Assembly: GCA_947652115.1 (NCBI GenBank)
Contig: OX393564.1
Span: 13,283,426 to 13,347,425, forward strand
Reading direction: 5' to 3'
DNA from: Blastomussa wellsi
Lineage: Eukaryota > Cnidaria > Anthozoa > Scleractinia > Plerogyridae
Length of the DNA stretch: 64,000 bases
The first letter of the stretch is position 1. Each line of letters starts with the position of its first letter. A model generated the notes under the pieces. It ran no database searches, was not told where the DNA came from, and was given only the letters and a program-made list of their open reading frames with translations. The position numbers were made by a program, and so were the translations under genes. Shown here one piece after another: positions 45,764 through 57,665 of the stretch.

Positions 45764-45916
45764 GTAGGTACTGTTGTTTATTAGCTATCCTTATTTTTTA
45801 CTGGCTAACATGTTATTCTAGCAGACCTATGTAGCTTTCTTGCTATTATAATCTCACACCATGTACTGGCACATACATGGTCGTTACAGTTTAACATCAC
45901 GTGCCACTTGAATTCA

Positions 45917-48781
45917 ATGATGGACACAAATAATAGAAATTTCATACCGGCTGGGTCGTCGCCCGGGTTGACAAGGGCCCCAGGACAGCCTTTGTGCGGT
46001 ACATATAAAGGTTGTTCTGCAGCGCGAAATGTACCAACATGTCCTACTGTATCCGTAAAGAAATGCGGTAGACAGCGATGTGCTACTTGCACAGTAATTC
46101 AAACGTCTCGGTTTTTCAGAAGTTCCTTAACTAACCGTCGATATACAGTTATAAGCGACCGCGACCTCTCTTGCTCCAGCACTAATGTTATATATCTCAT
46201 AAGCTGTGTTAAATGCGACCATCAGTACGTTGGTGAAACTAAACGGAAAATTAGTGAACGACTTTCTGGCCATCGCTCGTCTATCAAGAAACATGCGAAT
46301 ACATTTATTGCAAGACACTTCAATTTACCTGGTCATTCAATAGAAGACATCATCATACAACCTATTGAGCATATCACGCAGAGGCCTGGTGAGACCGACA
46401 AGGATGTTACTATTAGACGCTTGGATCGTGAACGCTTTTGGATGCTAGAGCTCGCCACTGTATATCCCTATGGACTTAACGATCGGTTACAGCATGTTGG
46501 AAACATTTCCAGTGCCAACGTTCGTTCCAACACCAATGTGTTTAACCTCTTCAATCGTCATAAACGTCGTAAACGAAGCCATGGACGACGACGTAACACG
46601 AGACGAACCGCAGAGATAACCCTGGAACAACTTCGTAATTTGTACGACAATGGTCATGGTGGTCTACATCGTCTCCTCACAACTCTGCATAGCACTCGTT
46701 TGCCAAATTTACATAAGCTGTATAATGACTGTCAAAAATTAGGATCGGCTCATGGAGATCAACGTTTCAGGATAATTGTTTTTGATGTTTGCACTAAAAG
46801 GCTATTTTACCTAGTACGCACTGGTTGTAACTCTAACACTAGACCTCAAAGGCGTTTTGTCAAAATTTATTTTCACAATAAAGGAATAGATAAGGTAAAT
46901 TTAACAAATATTTTTCATAACAAACTAGTTAAATCTAAAGTACCCATTTATTTTCAGGAGCAGGATCCCCCACTAATAAGTTATCGATACACCAGAAATA
47001 TTTCTAGAAGTGTGTTTAATTGTAATCAAACACTACAGAACATTGATTTAAATGATTTTAATACTGCAACTTCATCGTGCGACTGCGAATCTTCCGCCTT
47101 TCGTTACGAACCTCATGGCCATGTTATAACCGGTGACCTGAGTATTGTTCAGAACAGAAGACTTAGACGTCTACTCGAGAAAGGACCGAAATACAGAGAG
47201 CAGAGTACAATCGATTGGAACCTTAACAAGAAGATCTTAACAACGGCTGTAGATGATTACACCAAGAAATGGAGTAAACGAGAAGGTGCCCACGTGTCAG
47301 CATTGGAGGAATGGTCCGAGACAGTAAAACTCATCATCAATAAGAGAATCAACACCTTACAGCGTCGCAAATTTTCCGGTAGTCCTAAAGTCTTAGAAGA
47401 CAGTCACGTCAAGGCGTATTTGAATGAGCTACACGAAAAGTACGTTCTAGTCCCTGCTGATAAAGCTGGAAACAACATCATTTTTGTTTGCAAGTATTAT
47501 TACGTGCAAACTCTAATGGAAGAACTTGGAATTAATTCTAGCACTACCATCAACTCTACATATGAAGCTCAAGACGTCACAGCTGATGAAGTTATACGGA
47601 ACCACACAACAACTTTGGACGACTTATTCAACATCACATTACATCAGAAGGAGAAAAATTTGCCTCAAATGTATTGGATACCTAAGCTTCACAAAACACC
47701 ATACAAAGCACGATTTATTGCAGGATCAAGTTCTTGTACCACTACTAAACTATCTAAATTAATTACTAATTGTCTCAAACTAGTTAAAAATCATTGTCAT
47801 GCTTATTGTAAAACTATTCTACAAAGAACAGGTATTAACAGCATGTGGATCATCAACAACTCACTGGATGTACTTCGCACTTTGCAAAACAAACAACTTT
47901 CGCTAAACAAGTTAAGCACTTGGGACTTTTCAACTCTATATACAAGCCTACCGCACGCCAAACTTAAACTTCAACTGCATGATCTACTGGAAAGAGTTTT
48001 TGGCACCAGAGGAAAGAGTTTCATTGCAACCAATAACAACCACACTTTCTGGACGAATGATAAGAAGTCGTCGAAATACAGTTACTTTTCTTGTAGAGAA
48101 CTTTGCTGTGCTATTGACTTTCTTATCGACAACATCTACGTCCGTTTCGGAAACTCCGTTTTTCGGCAAGTTATTGGTATACCGATGGGCACTAATAGTG
48201 CACCTTTATTGGCTGATCTCTTTCTCCACACTTTCGAGTACGACTTCATGCTAAAAACTATGAAACAAGACATGTCAAAGGCCGCAACATTCAGCAATAT
48301 CTTTCGCTATATCGACGATTTATTCAGCGTCAACAATGCGAATTTTGGAAATTGTATCCACGAAATTTACCCGTCAGAACTGGAACTGAAAAACACTACC
48401 TTGGCTTCAAATGAAGTGTGTTATCTTGACATTAAGATCATTCAGGGAGACGACAACACACCTTGTCGTATAAGTGTCTACGACAAGAGAGATGACTTCT
48501 CATTCCGGATTGTAAACTTTCCTCATATGGACAGCAACATCCCAGCCAATCCGGCCTATGGTGTTTACATATCTCAATTGGTGCGATATGCTAGAATTTG
48601 CCCATCCAAATTGGACTTTATAGACAGGCTTCGTGGTCTTTCTTCACATCTTCATCACCAAGGCTTCAACACTACTGCGCTTCTCAAATCGTTTAATAAA
48701 TTCTTCAAGCGCCACAGTGAAATCATTCGTGTTAAATATGACATTACACTTCGGGAATTGAGATCAGCGGTTTGTGATTGA
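45917..48781 (+). CDS. Penelope-like element ORF: GIY-YIG endonuclease plus reverse transcriptase
   Basis: One uninterrupted frame of 954 codons from ATG 45917. A TTG three codons earlier is also open, but ATG is preferred. The N-terminal part has a cysteine cluster (CGRQRCATC) and then a GIY-YIG nuclease: [20 protein letters not shown], an Arg in ISERLSGHR and a downstream E/RERFW block. The C-terminal half is a Penelope-type [56 protein letters not shown] and catalytic [10 protein letters not shown]. No second nuclease domain follows the RT. Classical Penelope elements carry the nuclease after the RT. The nuclease-first order matches the permuted Chlamys/Naiad group. No frameshift or stop, so it may be recent. 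Sense to the host gene. Confidence 0.9.
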   Translation: MMDTNNRNFIPAGSSPGLTRAPGQPLCGTYKGCSAARNVPTCPTVSVKKCGRQRCATCTVIQTSRFFRSSLTNRRYTVISDRDLSCSSTNVIYLISCVKCDHQYVGETKRKISERLSGHRSSIKKHANTFIARHFNLPGHSIEDIIIQPIEHITQRPGETDKDVTIRRLDRERFWMLELATVYPYGLNDRLQHVGNISSANVRSNTNVFNLFNRHKRRKRSHGRRRNTRRTAEITLEQLRNLYDNGHGGLHRLLTTLHSTRLPNLHKLYNDCQKLGSAHGDQRFRIIVFDVCTKRLFYLVRTGCNSNTRPQRRFVKIYFHNKGIDKVNLTNIFHNKLVKSKVPIYFQEQDPPLISYRYTRNISRSVFNCNQTLQNIDLNDFNTATSSCDCESSAFRYEPHGHVITGDLSIVQNRRLRRLLEKGPKYREQSTIDWNLNKKILTTAVDDYTKKWSKREGAHVSALEEWSETVKLIINKRINTLQRRKFSGSPKVLEDSHVKAYLNELHEKYVLVPADKAGNNIIFVCKYYYVQTLMEELGINSSTTINSTYEAQDVTADEVIRNHTTTLDDLFNITLHQKEKNLPQMYWIPKLHKTPYKARFIAGSSSCTTTKLSKLITNCLKLVKNHCHAYCKTILQRTGINSMWIINNSLDVLRTLQNKQLSLNKLSTWDFSTLYTSLPHAKLKLQLHDLLERVFGTRGKSFIATNNNHTFWTNDKKSSKYSYFSCRELCCAIDFLIDNIYVRFGNSVFRQVIGIPMGTNSAPLLADLFLHTFEYDFMLKTMKQDMSKAATFSNIFRYIDDLFSVNNANFGNCIHEIYPSELELKNTTLASNEVCYLDIKIIQGDDNTPCRISVYDKRDDFSFRIVNFPHMDSNIPANPAYGVYISQLVRYARICPSKLDFIDRLRGLSSHLHHQGFNTTALLKSFNKFFKRHSEIIRVKYDITLRELRSAVCD

Positions 48782-49290
48782 GAACCAGCAACATATCCTT
48801 TGCTTGTTTGTAATTGTTACTTCGTCTTTGTAACTCTAATTCATTGATATGCGCTGCTTCCGAGTCCTTCATTTGGATTTGAAGGCGCGCGCGCGTATTT
48901 TCGTATATGGTGCGCATGTTTGGTTTATTTAGTTGACGTGTATGCTTGGTTCGCAATTTGACGGTTTAATTTATTTTTCGTTGTTTTCCTTATTACTTTT
49001 TCTTGTCAGTAACTGTGCTCACATCGTGGGTGGCTCCACCTGAAATGTTCTGCAATTGGTATAGGATTTAATGGAGCCGAAACCAATTGTGGAATTACCA
49101 GCATTTTAGGCATCCTACTGATGAACGGTTATGGCAATTAGATATTTATTACAGGAGCCAACATTGAGATTGTGGTTTGAAGTTATTTTGAAGAAAAGCC
49201 AAAATATTGGTGTCCATCGCCCAGCGGTCACCTCAGTAAATAAACAAAGAAATAATTACACAAACAATATATAAAATAAAATTAAATAAT
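48782..49290 (+). other. Penelope-like element 3' region (probable)
   Basis: Follows the stop codon. It includes a GCGCGCGCG run at 48886-48894 and turns A-rich (TAAATAAACAAAGAAATAA) at about 49216-49300, a plausible 3' end. No target duplication or pseudo-LTR was resolved. Confidence 0.35.
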
Positions 49291-50043
49291 TGATTAAATA
49301 ATGAAGAATGTGTTGATCAGAAAACCGGGGAGGACCAGCTGGCAGGTGGTGAGCTCAAATCACCAATTTCACTCAAACTTGGCACAAAAACATTTGGTTA
49401 AAATATTTTTTTTCATTCCCTCTGAGATATGGGACCCCCTGAAAAAATGGCCATTTCTTACTAATTTATGCATATTTTATTAGCTGAATTTGATTGACCG
49501 GTACTGCAAGAAAAAAGCCTTGTGAAAATAAAATTCACTGAGTTGTATTCAATGATTATCAGATTCAAAGTACAATTAAAGTACTGTTGAAAACAGCATT
49601 TAGTTATAATGCCAAATGTCTCCAATGAACAACAACTTCTATGCATTATTCGTGTTGGGTGACAAAAGCCAGCATTAAACTTTACAAAAAAGTCAATGAA
49701 TGTTTGGACACTTCAAAATTTTGACCATGCTTCAGCTGAGGTAATATGTACAATTTTGGCCATTTCATTAAAATTCACCAAAACCTTGACTTAACTGAAA
49801 ATCAGTACAAAAAAGCTAATTAAGCATCCTTCTATGGATAACGAACACAGTAACGGCAAAAAAAGGCACCTCAGGCATATATCAAGAACATTTTCAGTTC
49901 ATATTGTTTGGCATTGCCATGACAACAGTGTAAATATAGCAGCGGAAGATTCAATCAATTTTTTTGGATACAGCAAAGTCTGCAAACAAGAAATAATTTG
50001 TGGAAATGAGAGCGATGGCAAATTTTTAGCTCGGTAAATTTAA

Positions 50044-50290
50044 TGTGAAAGATTAATTAATCGACATGACATGAGCGTGGGACACAGAAAAATGCTGAGT
50101 CTCTGACAGGAATCGAACCCATGACCTCCCGAACACCGGGTGGGCACTCTATCCACTGTGTTATTAGAACTCATGAGTTCCATGCTCGTGTCATGTTGAT
50201 TAATTAATTTTCCACAATTGCTGATCCTAGCAGTATTCGGAATTTTTCTTTGTCCCATGCTGTGTCATCTTGATTAATTAATCTTTCACA
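50044..50290 (-). mobile_element. tRNA-derived SINE (family 3) in an inverted-repeat composite
   Basis: The minus strand carries a B box GGGTTCGATTCC and an A-box-like region around GTGGATAGAGTGC (50093-50175). The body with GATTAATTAATC-type palindromes appears at 50050 and, inverted, at 50205 and 50270, so a second body fragment lies head-to-head with the first. Confidence 0.6.
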
Positions 50291-50850
50291 AGAAATAATT
50301 AACTGTAAATGTTACAGACATTGTCTCTCAGATACTATTCTGTGGTGATTTTGTGCTAATTTCCTTTTCTGACAATTGTGGGTAAATTGCTTGATGTTCC
50401 GCTGCTTCGAGAGGCATTTAGCTAATTGAAACAATCCATTCTCATTCATTCTTCATCAATTCAGTGCTCGACACTAACTCTTTTGGATACTAGGAAGTCG
50501 GCTAGTAAGCACAATAAATCACTAGCCCACATTGACAGTCCACTAGTCCAAAACTAGGCCAGAAAAAATCCCTCGGTGCTATTGTTTGAGGCCAAAAGTT
50601 CCACAACGGATATGTTTTCTTTCAACTCAGTTGAAAACTTCTTGACCACTGATTGCACTTTTTTTTCATGCTATATGTGGTCCTCTGGTGAACACTAAAT
50701 CTGCCATCATCTGCCGTTTGAAAATGTGTATGGTGAACGACTATATCGGTACTCACAGCTCAAACGTAGTTTATTCTCTCAGAGCTCAGCATTTGAGCGT
50801 GCAACATGATACAAACTATGCGAGTGCTAATTGTATTTTGACTAACATAT

Positions 50851-51120
50851 TGTAACATCCTTCCTGTTTTGATAGTGTCTCTTTAATTAAAGTTCATTTA
50901 AAACCTATATGCTCATGGTTACATGTGTAATCATAAAACAATCATCAATCAATAGTATATTGCTTTCCAACTATATGATAGTGATATAGCGATATTGAAT
51001 AAATGCTGATACATGTTCTTTGAGTATAGTAAATTTGCATATGATAATAATAAAAAAGAACAAAACACTAATAAATGTTTGTTTAGTATAGTCTTAACAT
51101 TTTCTGTTGCCTATCTCCAA
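50851..51120 (-). repeat. Ty3/gypsy LTR (3' LTR on the minus strand)
   Basis: Starts TGTAACATCCTTCC, like the LTR at 1417, next to the Pol stop codon at 51138. The inner end is approximate. No matching 5' LTR was seen at the right end of the element. Confidence 0.5.
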
Positions 51121-53283
51121 ACCATTCAGGGTACAGTTCATGCAGTCACGTAATCCTTTAGATAGGCTGGTGGCCGTCTGGTGTGCTATGGCTGTAGGAG
51201 GTTGATCGGTGGAATCAGGGGTGTTGGTGCTTCTGCAGTGGCGTTTGGTGTCTCTGCATGGGGTACTTGGTTGGTGAACTATCCCCAGGACTTCTGAAGG
51301 GTGTTATGTCCGGTATAGCCGGGACGCCAGGATTCTCTTTGGTTTTCCTTAGGTGGTAATGGTTCCTTCTGTACATCTCTCCGTCAGGTGTCTCCACCAC
51401 ATAGGATCTGTCGTCTAGCCTTGATGTAACCATGCCTTTCTTCCACACCTTAGATCCTAGTTGAAAAGGTTTCATTCGTACAACATTGCCTTCCGTAATA
51501 GTCACGAGTGTGGAGGTTGTAGTATTTGTACTGCTGGGCTTGTCGCTTTGTCAGGTCCTTCATTTCTCGGTCTGGTTGTGGTGTCCTGGGCTGGAGGGCG
51601 GCTTTCGTTGTCGGAAGGAGTGTTCGTGTTCGTGTTGTACCGGGCTCCCAAAAGTTCCTGTAGTAATCCACAGTTACCATAAATTCTTTCTTGTTTAGCT
51701 TGAATAGGTCAATGCATATTTGTTCCCATGGTCAGCTGGGCACTTCATGTCGCGTCATTTGCCGGTTCACAGGACGCGATCAGCTCCTTCACTTCGGAGT
51801 TCATGCCGGGCCAGAAAATGGTTATTTGTACTCTCCGCAGACAGGATTCAGCACAAAAGGTGTGATGCATGCAGCTTTTGTTTCATATCACGTCATAGGC
51901 TGTCAGGAACAACGATTTGTTGCGCATGGAAGATAACTCCGTTTTGTATGGTTAGTCCGTCTCTCAAGCTGAGGTAAGGTGTTATCTGTGATGGTACTTG
52001 ACTGCAGTGTTCTGGCCATCCGCATAGAATTATGTTCTTGAGTATTCGCAACACTTCGTCACTCTCAGTGGCCTGTTGGATTTCTTGAAGTCTGGAACTG
52101 GACATGGGGAGAAGTGTTGTTGTGTTGATTTGCTTAAATTCAGCTCCAGCAGGATGAGTGTTGGTCAGCTGGTATGCTCTGGAAAGGTTGTCTGCACATT
52201 TTTGTCTCAACATCATACCTTGTAATTGGCACACACGCTAGAGGCTTCTGCAAGATGGATTCTAGTGGCTTGTGGTCGCTTTGGATCTTCAGGTGGCGTC
52301 CATAGGTGTATTGATGGAATTTTCTATTGAGATGATGGCGAGCATTTCGTTTTCGATCTGCAGTTTGTTTCTGTGAGCGCTCTGCGGATATATGCAATCG
52401 GTCTACCACAGGAGGGCCACTCCAAGGCCTGCCTGCCTGGCATCGCCTTGTATCTCGAGTTCAACCTTGGGATCGTAGTTTCTGAGGACCGTTGCAGTGG
52501 TCACAAGTCATTTGACTTCTCGAAATGCATTCTTCTGCTCCTCTACCCAATTGAATTCAGTGTTTTGCCGTGTCAATCGGCGTATCGGCTCCATGTGGTC
52601 TGCAAGTCTGGGTAGGAACTTTGCCAAGTAGTTGACAAATCCGTTTAATCTCTGCACTCCCTCAGCGTCTTTGGGACGTGGCATTTCTAGCACTGCTTTC
52701 GCTTTGTCGGAGTCAATCTTAAGGCCTTCTTTGCTGAAGATATGACCCATGAATGGCACTTCTATAATGCGCAACTTCAGCTTGTTCTTGTTGAGTGCAA
52801 TTCCGCGTGCTCTGCATCTCTGAAGTAGTGCTACCAACATCTGGTCCTGATCAGCAAGGGCTTCATCTTTTGTGTCTCTGATTCTGTATACCAGGACATC
52901 CTTAGTAATGTTTAGTATTCCGTCCAGTCCCTCTAGGGCTTGGCTAACTCACTTCTGGGAGATCTCTCTGGATGCTGGTAAACCAAATTGAAGTCTTTTC
53001 CTTCCATACCTTCCAAAGGGGGTTCCAACTCATGATGCAATGCCAGTAACCTGCAGTCAGGTCAACGATTGAGAATATCTTCACTCTAGGTCTGGCACTA
53101 AATCATCCAGCATCGACAGCTGGTGTATTTCTCTTTTGAGGACCTGGTTTAATGGACGTGGATCTATGCATATCCTTAGAGCGCCTGACTTCTTGGTTGC
53201 AATGACAACACTGCTCACCCATAGTGTGGGCTCGTCCACTTTCGCTAGGACTCCTAGACTCTCAAGTCGGTCAATTTCAGCTT

Positions 53284-53638
53284 TAAAGGGACACTGTCAC
53301 CGTATTTGGTGTCACTTTAAAATGCTGAAATATGTTCCTGCATCAATGGAAACCCAGAAATAATGGTCTAGTTTTGTTACCTAGGAGTATATCACTACAC
53401 TGAACCATTTATTGCCGCCAATCACTTGGGATGGCAATTATGGAAGTGGACTGAAATTTGAAACTAGAGCGATTCCTTGAAAATATCGCCATAAATTCAT
53501 TATGGTTTACTCTCTTAGCTACAATTCGTTTGATATGTAACTGTTAGTCCATCATGAGCATGAGAAAAGGTAGCAGGCAATGATTTCAGCAACGAATAAA
53601 GCGGAAAACAGCAAAACCCCCGTGACGGTGCTCCTTTA
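53284..53638. mobile_element. TIR element A in the gypsy
   Basis: Ends TAAAGGGACACTGTCACCG and, reversed, TAAAGGAGCACCGTCACGG. It separates the RT segment KAEIDRLESL from RVPTG, which are neighbours in intact gypsy elements. The target duplication is unclear (GCTTT occurs on both sides). Confidence 0.65.
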
Positions 53639-53674
53639 TGCTTTCTCTTAGGCCTGTCGGAACTCGGTGTGATG

Positions 53675-54945
53675 TAGTCTCCTATGTAGCCGTTATTAGG
53701 GGATTGTGTTACACTTGTCCCCACTAACGTCTGCTTAACCGAGGCCAACATTCCTTTCCACCAATCAGATTTTACCTACTAAAATCCGGAAAGCCGACCT
53801 TCACCTTGACTGCCGCTTAGCCAATCAGATTTTACCAACTAAAATCCCCACGACGCCTCTCCTGCCGCGAGACACGCAATGAGATGAAACCTGCCAGGGA
53901 CGATTGATGTTGCTCCAAGTCAGAGATTTCTCTGGTAAATTCATTTTAGATTAAAGCAAGTTCTGAATTTGCGAAGGGAAACTTATTTACTGAAGGGAAG
54001 AGAGATACACTCCTTAATTTATCAACTGGCTATGTTAAGTCGTTTGTTATCAAGCTTTGCCTTCAGTGTGTTCGACAGTGTCATTGATTTTCAGTTTTCA
54101 TATTTTCCCCACAGCTCCGCAAAAAGATGTACAATCCAGCAATGAATTACTGAAGTTCAGCCAAATGAAAAGCTAGCCTATGGGTCAACGTTTCCACGTT
54201 TCAGACTCTAAATGACTGCGTAGCGATTTTGGTGTTCGGAAAAATATTATTTCAAGTGTGTGCGCCGTTCATAATCGTCGGTTGTTCAAACCCAATTTTA
54301 AGCAAATGGAGCCAACAAATCAAAGGGCCAATGAACTATTGAAAGGAAAAGTTGAACACATTTTCAAGCCAGCCTTTTAACTGTTTTAACCCAGCAGTGC
54401 TGGATGTTTTAAATCGTTCTGTGGCAAGTTTGTCGAATGAATGATGCAGTGCGGTGAAGTTGTATTCACCTTGACTGGCTCTTTCCAATTTTACCCTTCG
54501 ATTTGTTCGCTCATAAATACCACGGATGTGGACCTCTTTGATGATTTCTAAATTAATTCCGCTTTGCGTTTTCGAGTTGGCAAAGTCTTTTGTAGCATTT
54601 TATAGCGTTGAAATAAATATTTCTGATCCACTGTTGTGTTCATGGGAGAGAGATCATCTTTCCCAAAATATTAACCCTTCCAACTTATGATAGAATCAGA
54701 CTATCAGACTCGCACACTTACCTCTTGTATATTCACAACAAATAATATTTTGGTGTTTCAACCATTGAAATACACCAGAGTATTGTATCCAACAGCGCCG
54801 GCGAAGAACGGATTCGCAGGAAATTTTATAACGATCGTTTTTAATGCCTACAGACAATGGGAAAGGGATGTTGGTCGCGGTTAAGCAGGCGTTAGTGGGG
54901 ACAAGTGGTAACGCAATCCCCTAATAACACCTGCGTAGGAGACTG
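53675..54945. mobile_element. TIR element B in the gypsy, 1,271 bp, 9-bp duplication
   Basis: Ends TAGTCTCCTATGTAG and, reversed, CAGTCTCCTACGCAG. TIRs are about 87 bp and include GTTATTAGGGGATTG. GGTGTGATG is duplicated at 53666-53674 and 54946-54954. Removing the insert and one duplicate restores the gypsy reading SITPSHRVPTG. The 9-bp duplication points to a Mutator-like transposase. No coding sequence inside. Confidence 0.8.
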
Positions 54946-55319
54946 GGTGTGATGGCGTGATGGACAGTTCCACCCATCCATCTAGCTGTAGGTTCACTGT
55001 GCCAAGTAGGGCTCCCAAGGTCCTTTGAGAACACGTCTGCATTGCGGCAGACCAGCTCGTCTGCTGCTTCAATCTTTCTGATGTCTTTGCACAACTGCCT
55101 CTGTGGGGGTGGAACTGTCAAAAAATTATCTTGGTGGGCAGCTATTATTATTTTCTGTCCCTGAACTTTCACCGTGTTATATTGCATTGTTTAGCGTGAC
55201 ATCGAACACGCTATGTGAACAAAAGCTTTAGGATGTCAAGCTGTGCCAACAAAAGCTACCATGACTTTCACTGTTTTGCTTATTAGATATATGCATATCC
55301 GTTTCATGTGTCACACTAA

Positions 55320-55725
55320 AGGTCGGGACACACCATGCGACAAATCACTGCGACACATCGCCGTGACAGGTTGCTGCAACAAATCGCCTTGTGTGACATG
55401 CCAAAATCTTTGTCACTGCCACGGAATTTTGTCGCTGCTATCTGTCATGGTTTGAATTCATGCAACAGATCGCAGCAACAAAATAAGCGCAAGCAGTCTT
55501 GTCACAGCATGTGTACAGCTTCTGCGTCAAATCGCTGCTACAAAATTTAAATCAACCAATGAGGGAGCGTCAATTTTTTCCAGTTCACATTTCCCCTCTT
55601 CCAAATTCGCTTGTGTGCACCAAACGAGCGTCTTGTCGCAGCGACTTGTCATTGCAGCAGTACAGACGAAGTGACTTGTTGTGGCAACGTGTCACAGTGA
55701 TTTGTTGAATAGTGTGTCCCGACCT
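55320..55725. mobile_element. TIR element C in the gypsy, 406 bp, PIF/Harbinger-like
   Basis: Ends AGGTCGGGACACAC on both sides (reversed on the right), flanked by TAA (55317-55319 and 55726-55728). The interior is rich in variants of GCGACAAATC, TTGTCGCAGC and TTGCTGCAACA in both orientations. Confidence 0.7.
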
Positions 55726-56200
55726 TAAGCGTGCCGTGTCGTCGCACGCATTCCCGTGCCATCACCTTTTTATCTGTTTTCCCATGGACGGTCACATTTG
55801 TTGTACTGTACATGCACCTATCAGGAGCATTAAACCATCAGAAATGCAAACAAATTCAATGGAGTATTTCTTCTGTGTCTTGGGATTCTTGACTTTTAGG
55901 CTTGACTTTGAGGCTTCAAATCCATCCCATTCGACATTTTCAGGGTTTTGTTCAGTGGCGTTACGTGACTTCCGGTTGTGTAACACTGGTTGATGATGTT
56001 TATTGATGCTCCCCAGTCGATTTGGAATTTGACCTTCTTTTCGTTGACAATCATTTCGGTGTATATCTCTCTTGTGTGACCGGACGTTTCTTTGATCGCA
56101 TGAGCACATTTTTTAACAGCGATAATAGCAAGGAAATTGTTAAATCACTTGTGGCATGAGGTTTTCCTTTCTGGCAAACCAAGGAGAAATGATTCCTACT

Positions 56201-56603
56201 GACCTGCCAACTCTGAAGGTTCTGCCGTGAGTCTCACAATTTTTTGTCATGTCTCACGACAAGGCTCCCAATCTAACAGTCTCACGAGAAGGCTCCCAAT
56301 CTGCATGGGCTTTGGGGAAAAATCATTCTGAAATGAAATAAATTACCTTGTTGAATAAATATGGAAAATTAACGTGCAATGCTAGTGCGATAAAGGTATA
56401 AACTAATAAAGGAGAACACTGTTCTTACTATTTTGTACCGAACTACTCTAATTTTTGCTCATGCTTAGAACTTCATCTCGATGGAAAATGGGTTTGTTAA
56501 ATCTTGACTGGAAAAAAAAATAGAATCTCACTACTTTTTGTACAATCTCCCAATTTTTTTTTCATGGGTCTCTAGATTTTCCTTTATCAGGAGTTGGCAG
56601 GTC
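56201..56603. mobile_element. TIR element D in the gypsy gag
   Basis: Ends GACCTGCCAACTC and GAGTTGGCAGGTC. It interrupts the second part of the Gag zinc-knuckle region, which resumes at about 56,190 as NHFSLVCQKGK. The interior repeats GTCTCACGA and CTCCCAATCT motifs. Confidence 0.65.
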
Positions 56604-56815
56604 TGCTACCATTGCATTTCTGAAAAGGCTTTTGCCACACAGGGCAGAGCTCTTTCTTGAAGGGGTGGTTTCTGCCGCAGAAGTGACAGGTTTTCTTTTT
56701 CGGATGTTCATTCCTTGAATTCCGACCATTCTTTGGCTTCTTTGGGGATTTCTTCGCATGCTCGTATAGTCAGTTAACATCATGAGGTTTGTCATTCGTA
56801 CCTTCTGAAATAATT

Positions 56816-57275
56816 CTTAGGTGGGACGACGGGTAGGTTGGAAAAGCAGGAATCCTGGAATCTGGAATTTGGAATTCAGAAACCGGCATTCGGGATTCGG
56901 AATTCAGAATTTTATTTTTTTAATAAAAAGTACAAAAAATACACAATTGTTCCGAAGACGATTTGGAGCCTTAGAGTTAAAAACATAACCGAAGTAAAAA
57001 CATTCTCAAAGTGGTCCCGGCCATCCCATATTCACTTATTTTTAGCACGATATGTCATTGTCACACAATGAAAATGTACCCAGACTTGAGTGGCAATCAG
57101 ACTGTGTGGTCACGCAATACTTTTCTTGTTAAAGTGAAAAAGCATTCTGACTTTCTTTGTTGCTGAGAAAAAAAAAAAGGACGCCACGCAATACTGTTCA
57201 AGTTTTATTTAAAAAGCTATGATCCAAGTCGACCATAACGAATATAAACCAGAAGACATAGTGATCGTGCTTCAC
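56816..57275. other. Unassigned, with a short degenerate GGAATTC-type repeat
   Basis: At 56849-56912 GGAATYCTGGAATCTGGAA-like units repeat imperfectly (GGAATC, GGAATT, GGAATTC). The remainder, including an A-run at about 57168, shows nothing. Confidence 0.45.
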
Positions 57276-57665
57276 ACTTTTAACCATGTGCTCCCAAAAT
57301 CCTCCTCACCAAGGGGCTCACTCAACGATAAAGCTCCATGAAATACGTTCGATCTTCCTTATATCCTTAGATGCGGATCTGAAGGTTTTGGCATGGTCAG
57401 ACATGAGGGTGACTGGTAATCTAAAAGCTAACAGAAACGATTCGACACTCAGAGATTGAGTCAGCTCTGGAAGAATCGCTCTGGTGGGTGCACACGTGAA
57501 TAGGCAAATGTACACCTTGTCTTTCTCATCTTGTACGTACAACGGTCCTGTGAAGTCTAATCCTGTGTGGGCAAATGGTGGGTGTAGAGACATTCATAAA
57601 TCTGGAGTTGGCAGTGGCCTGTACGAAACTCATTCTACTCTTCTACAGGTTACACACTTTCTCAG

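Larger units (their letters stand above)
51138..56815 (-). pseudogene. Ty3/gypsy gag-pol remnant with nested insertions
   Basis: From right to left on the minus strand: Gag knuckle CHFCGRNHPFKKELC (about 56,680); protease-like QIDWGASINIINQ (about 56,010), where the active-site DTG position reads DWG; SITPSH ... RVPTG before the RT; DRLESLGVLAKVDEPTLWV and SGALRICIDPRPLNQV (RT); PFMGHIFSKEGLKIDSDK and FNWVEEQKNAF (RT/RNase H hinge); an RNase H piece SDHKPLESIL; integrase spacer and zinc region; VTVDYYRNFWE joined directly to the C-terminal part, so the DDE core is deleted; and the end RPPAYLKDYVTA. Many frameshifts. Four TIR elements interrupt it. Confidence 0.8.

Noticed and set aside
45908..45916. 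TTG start adding three residues to the Penelope-like ORF
   Set aside because: ATG at 45917 is in frame immediately after and eukaryotic initiation favours it.
49050..49145. Hammerhead-ribozyme-like words (GAAAC, then CTGATGA) downstream of the Penelope-like ORF
   Set aside because: The order would need the rarer open-stem-II form. Stem II does not pair properly and the cleavage-site UH after stem III is missing.
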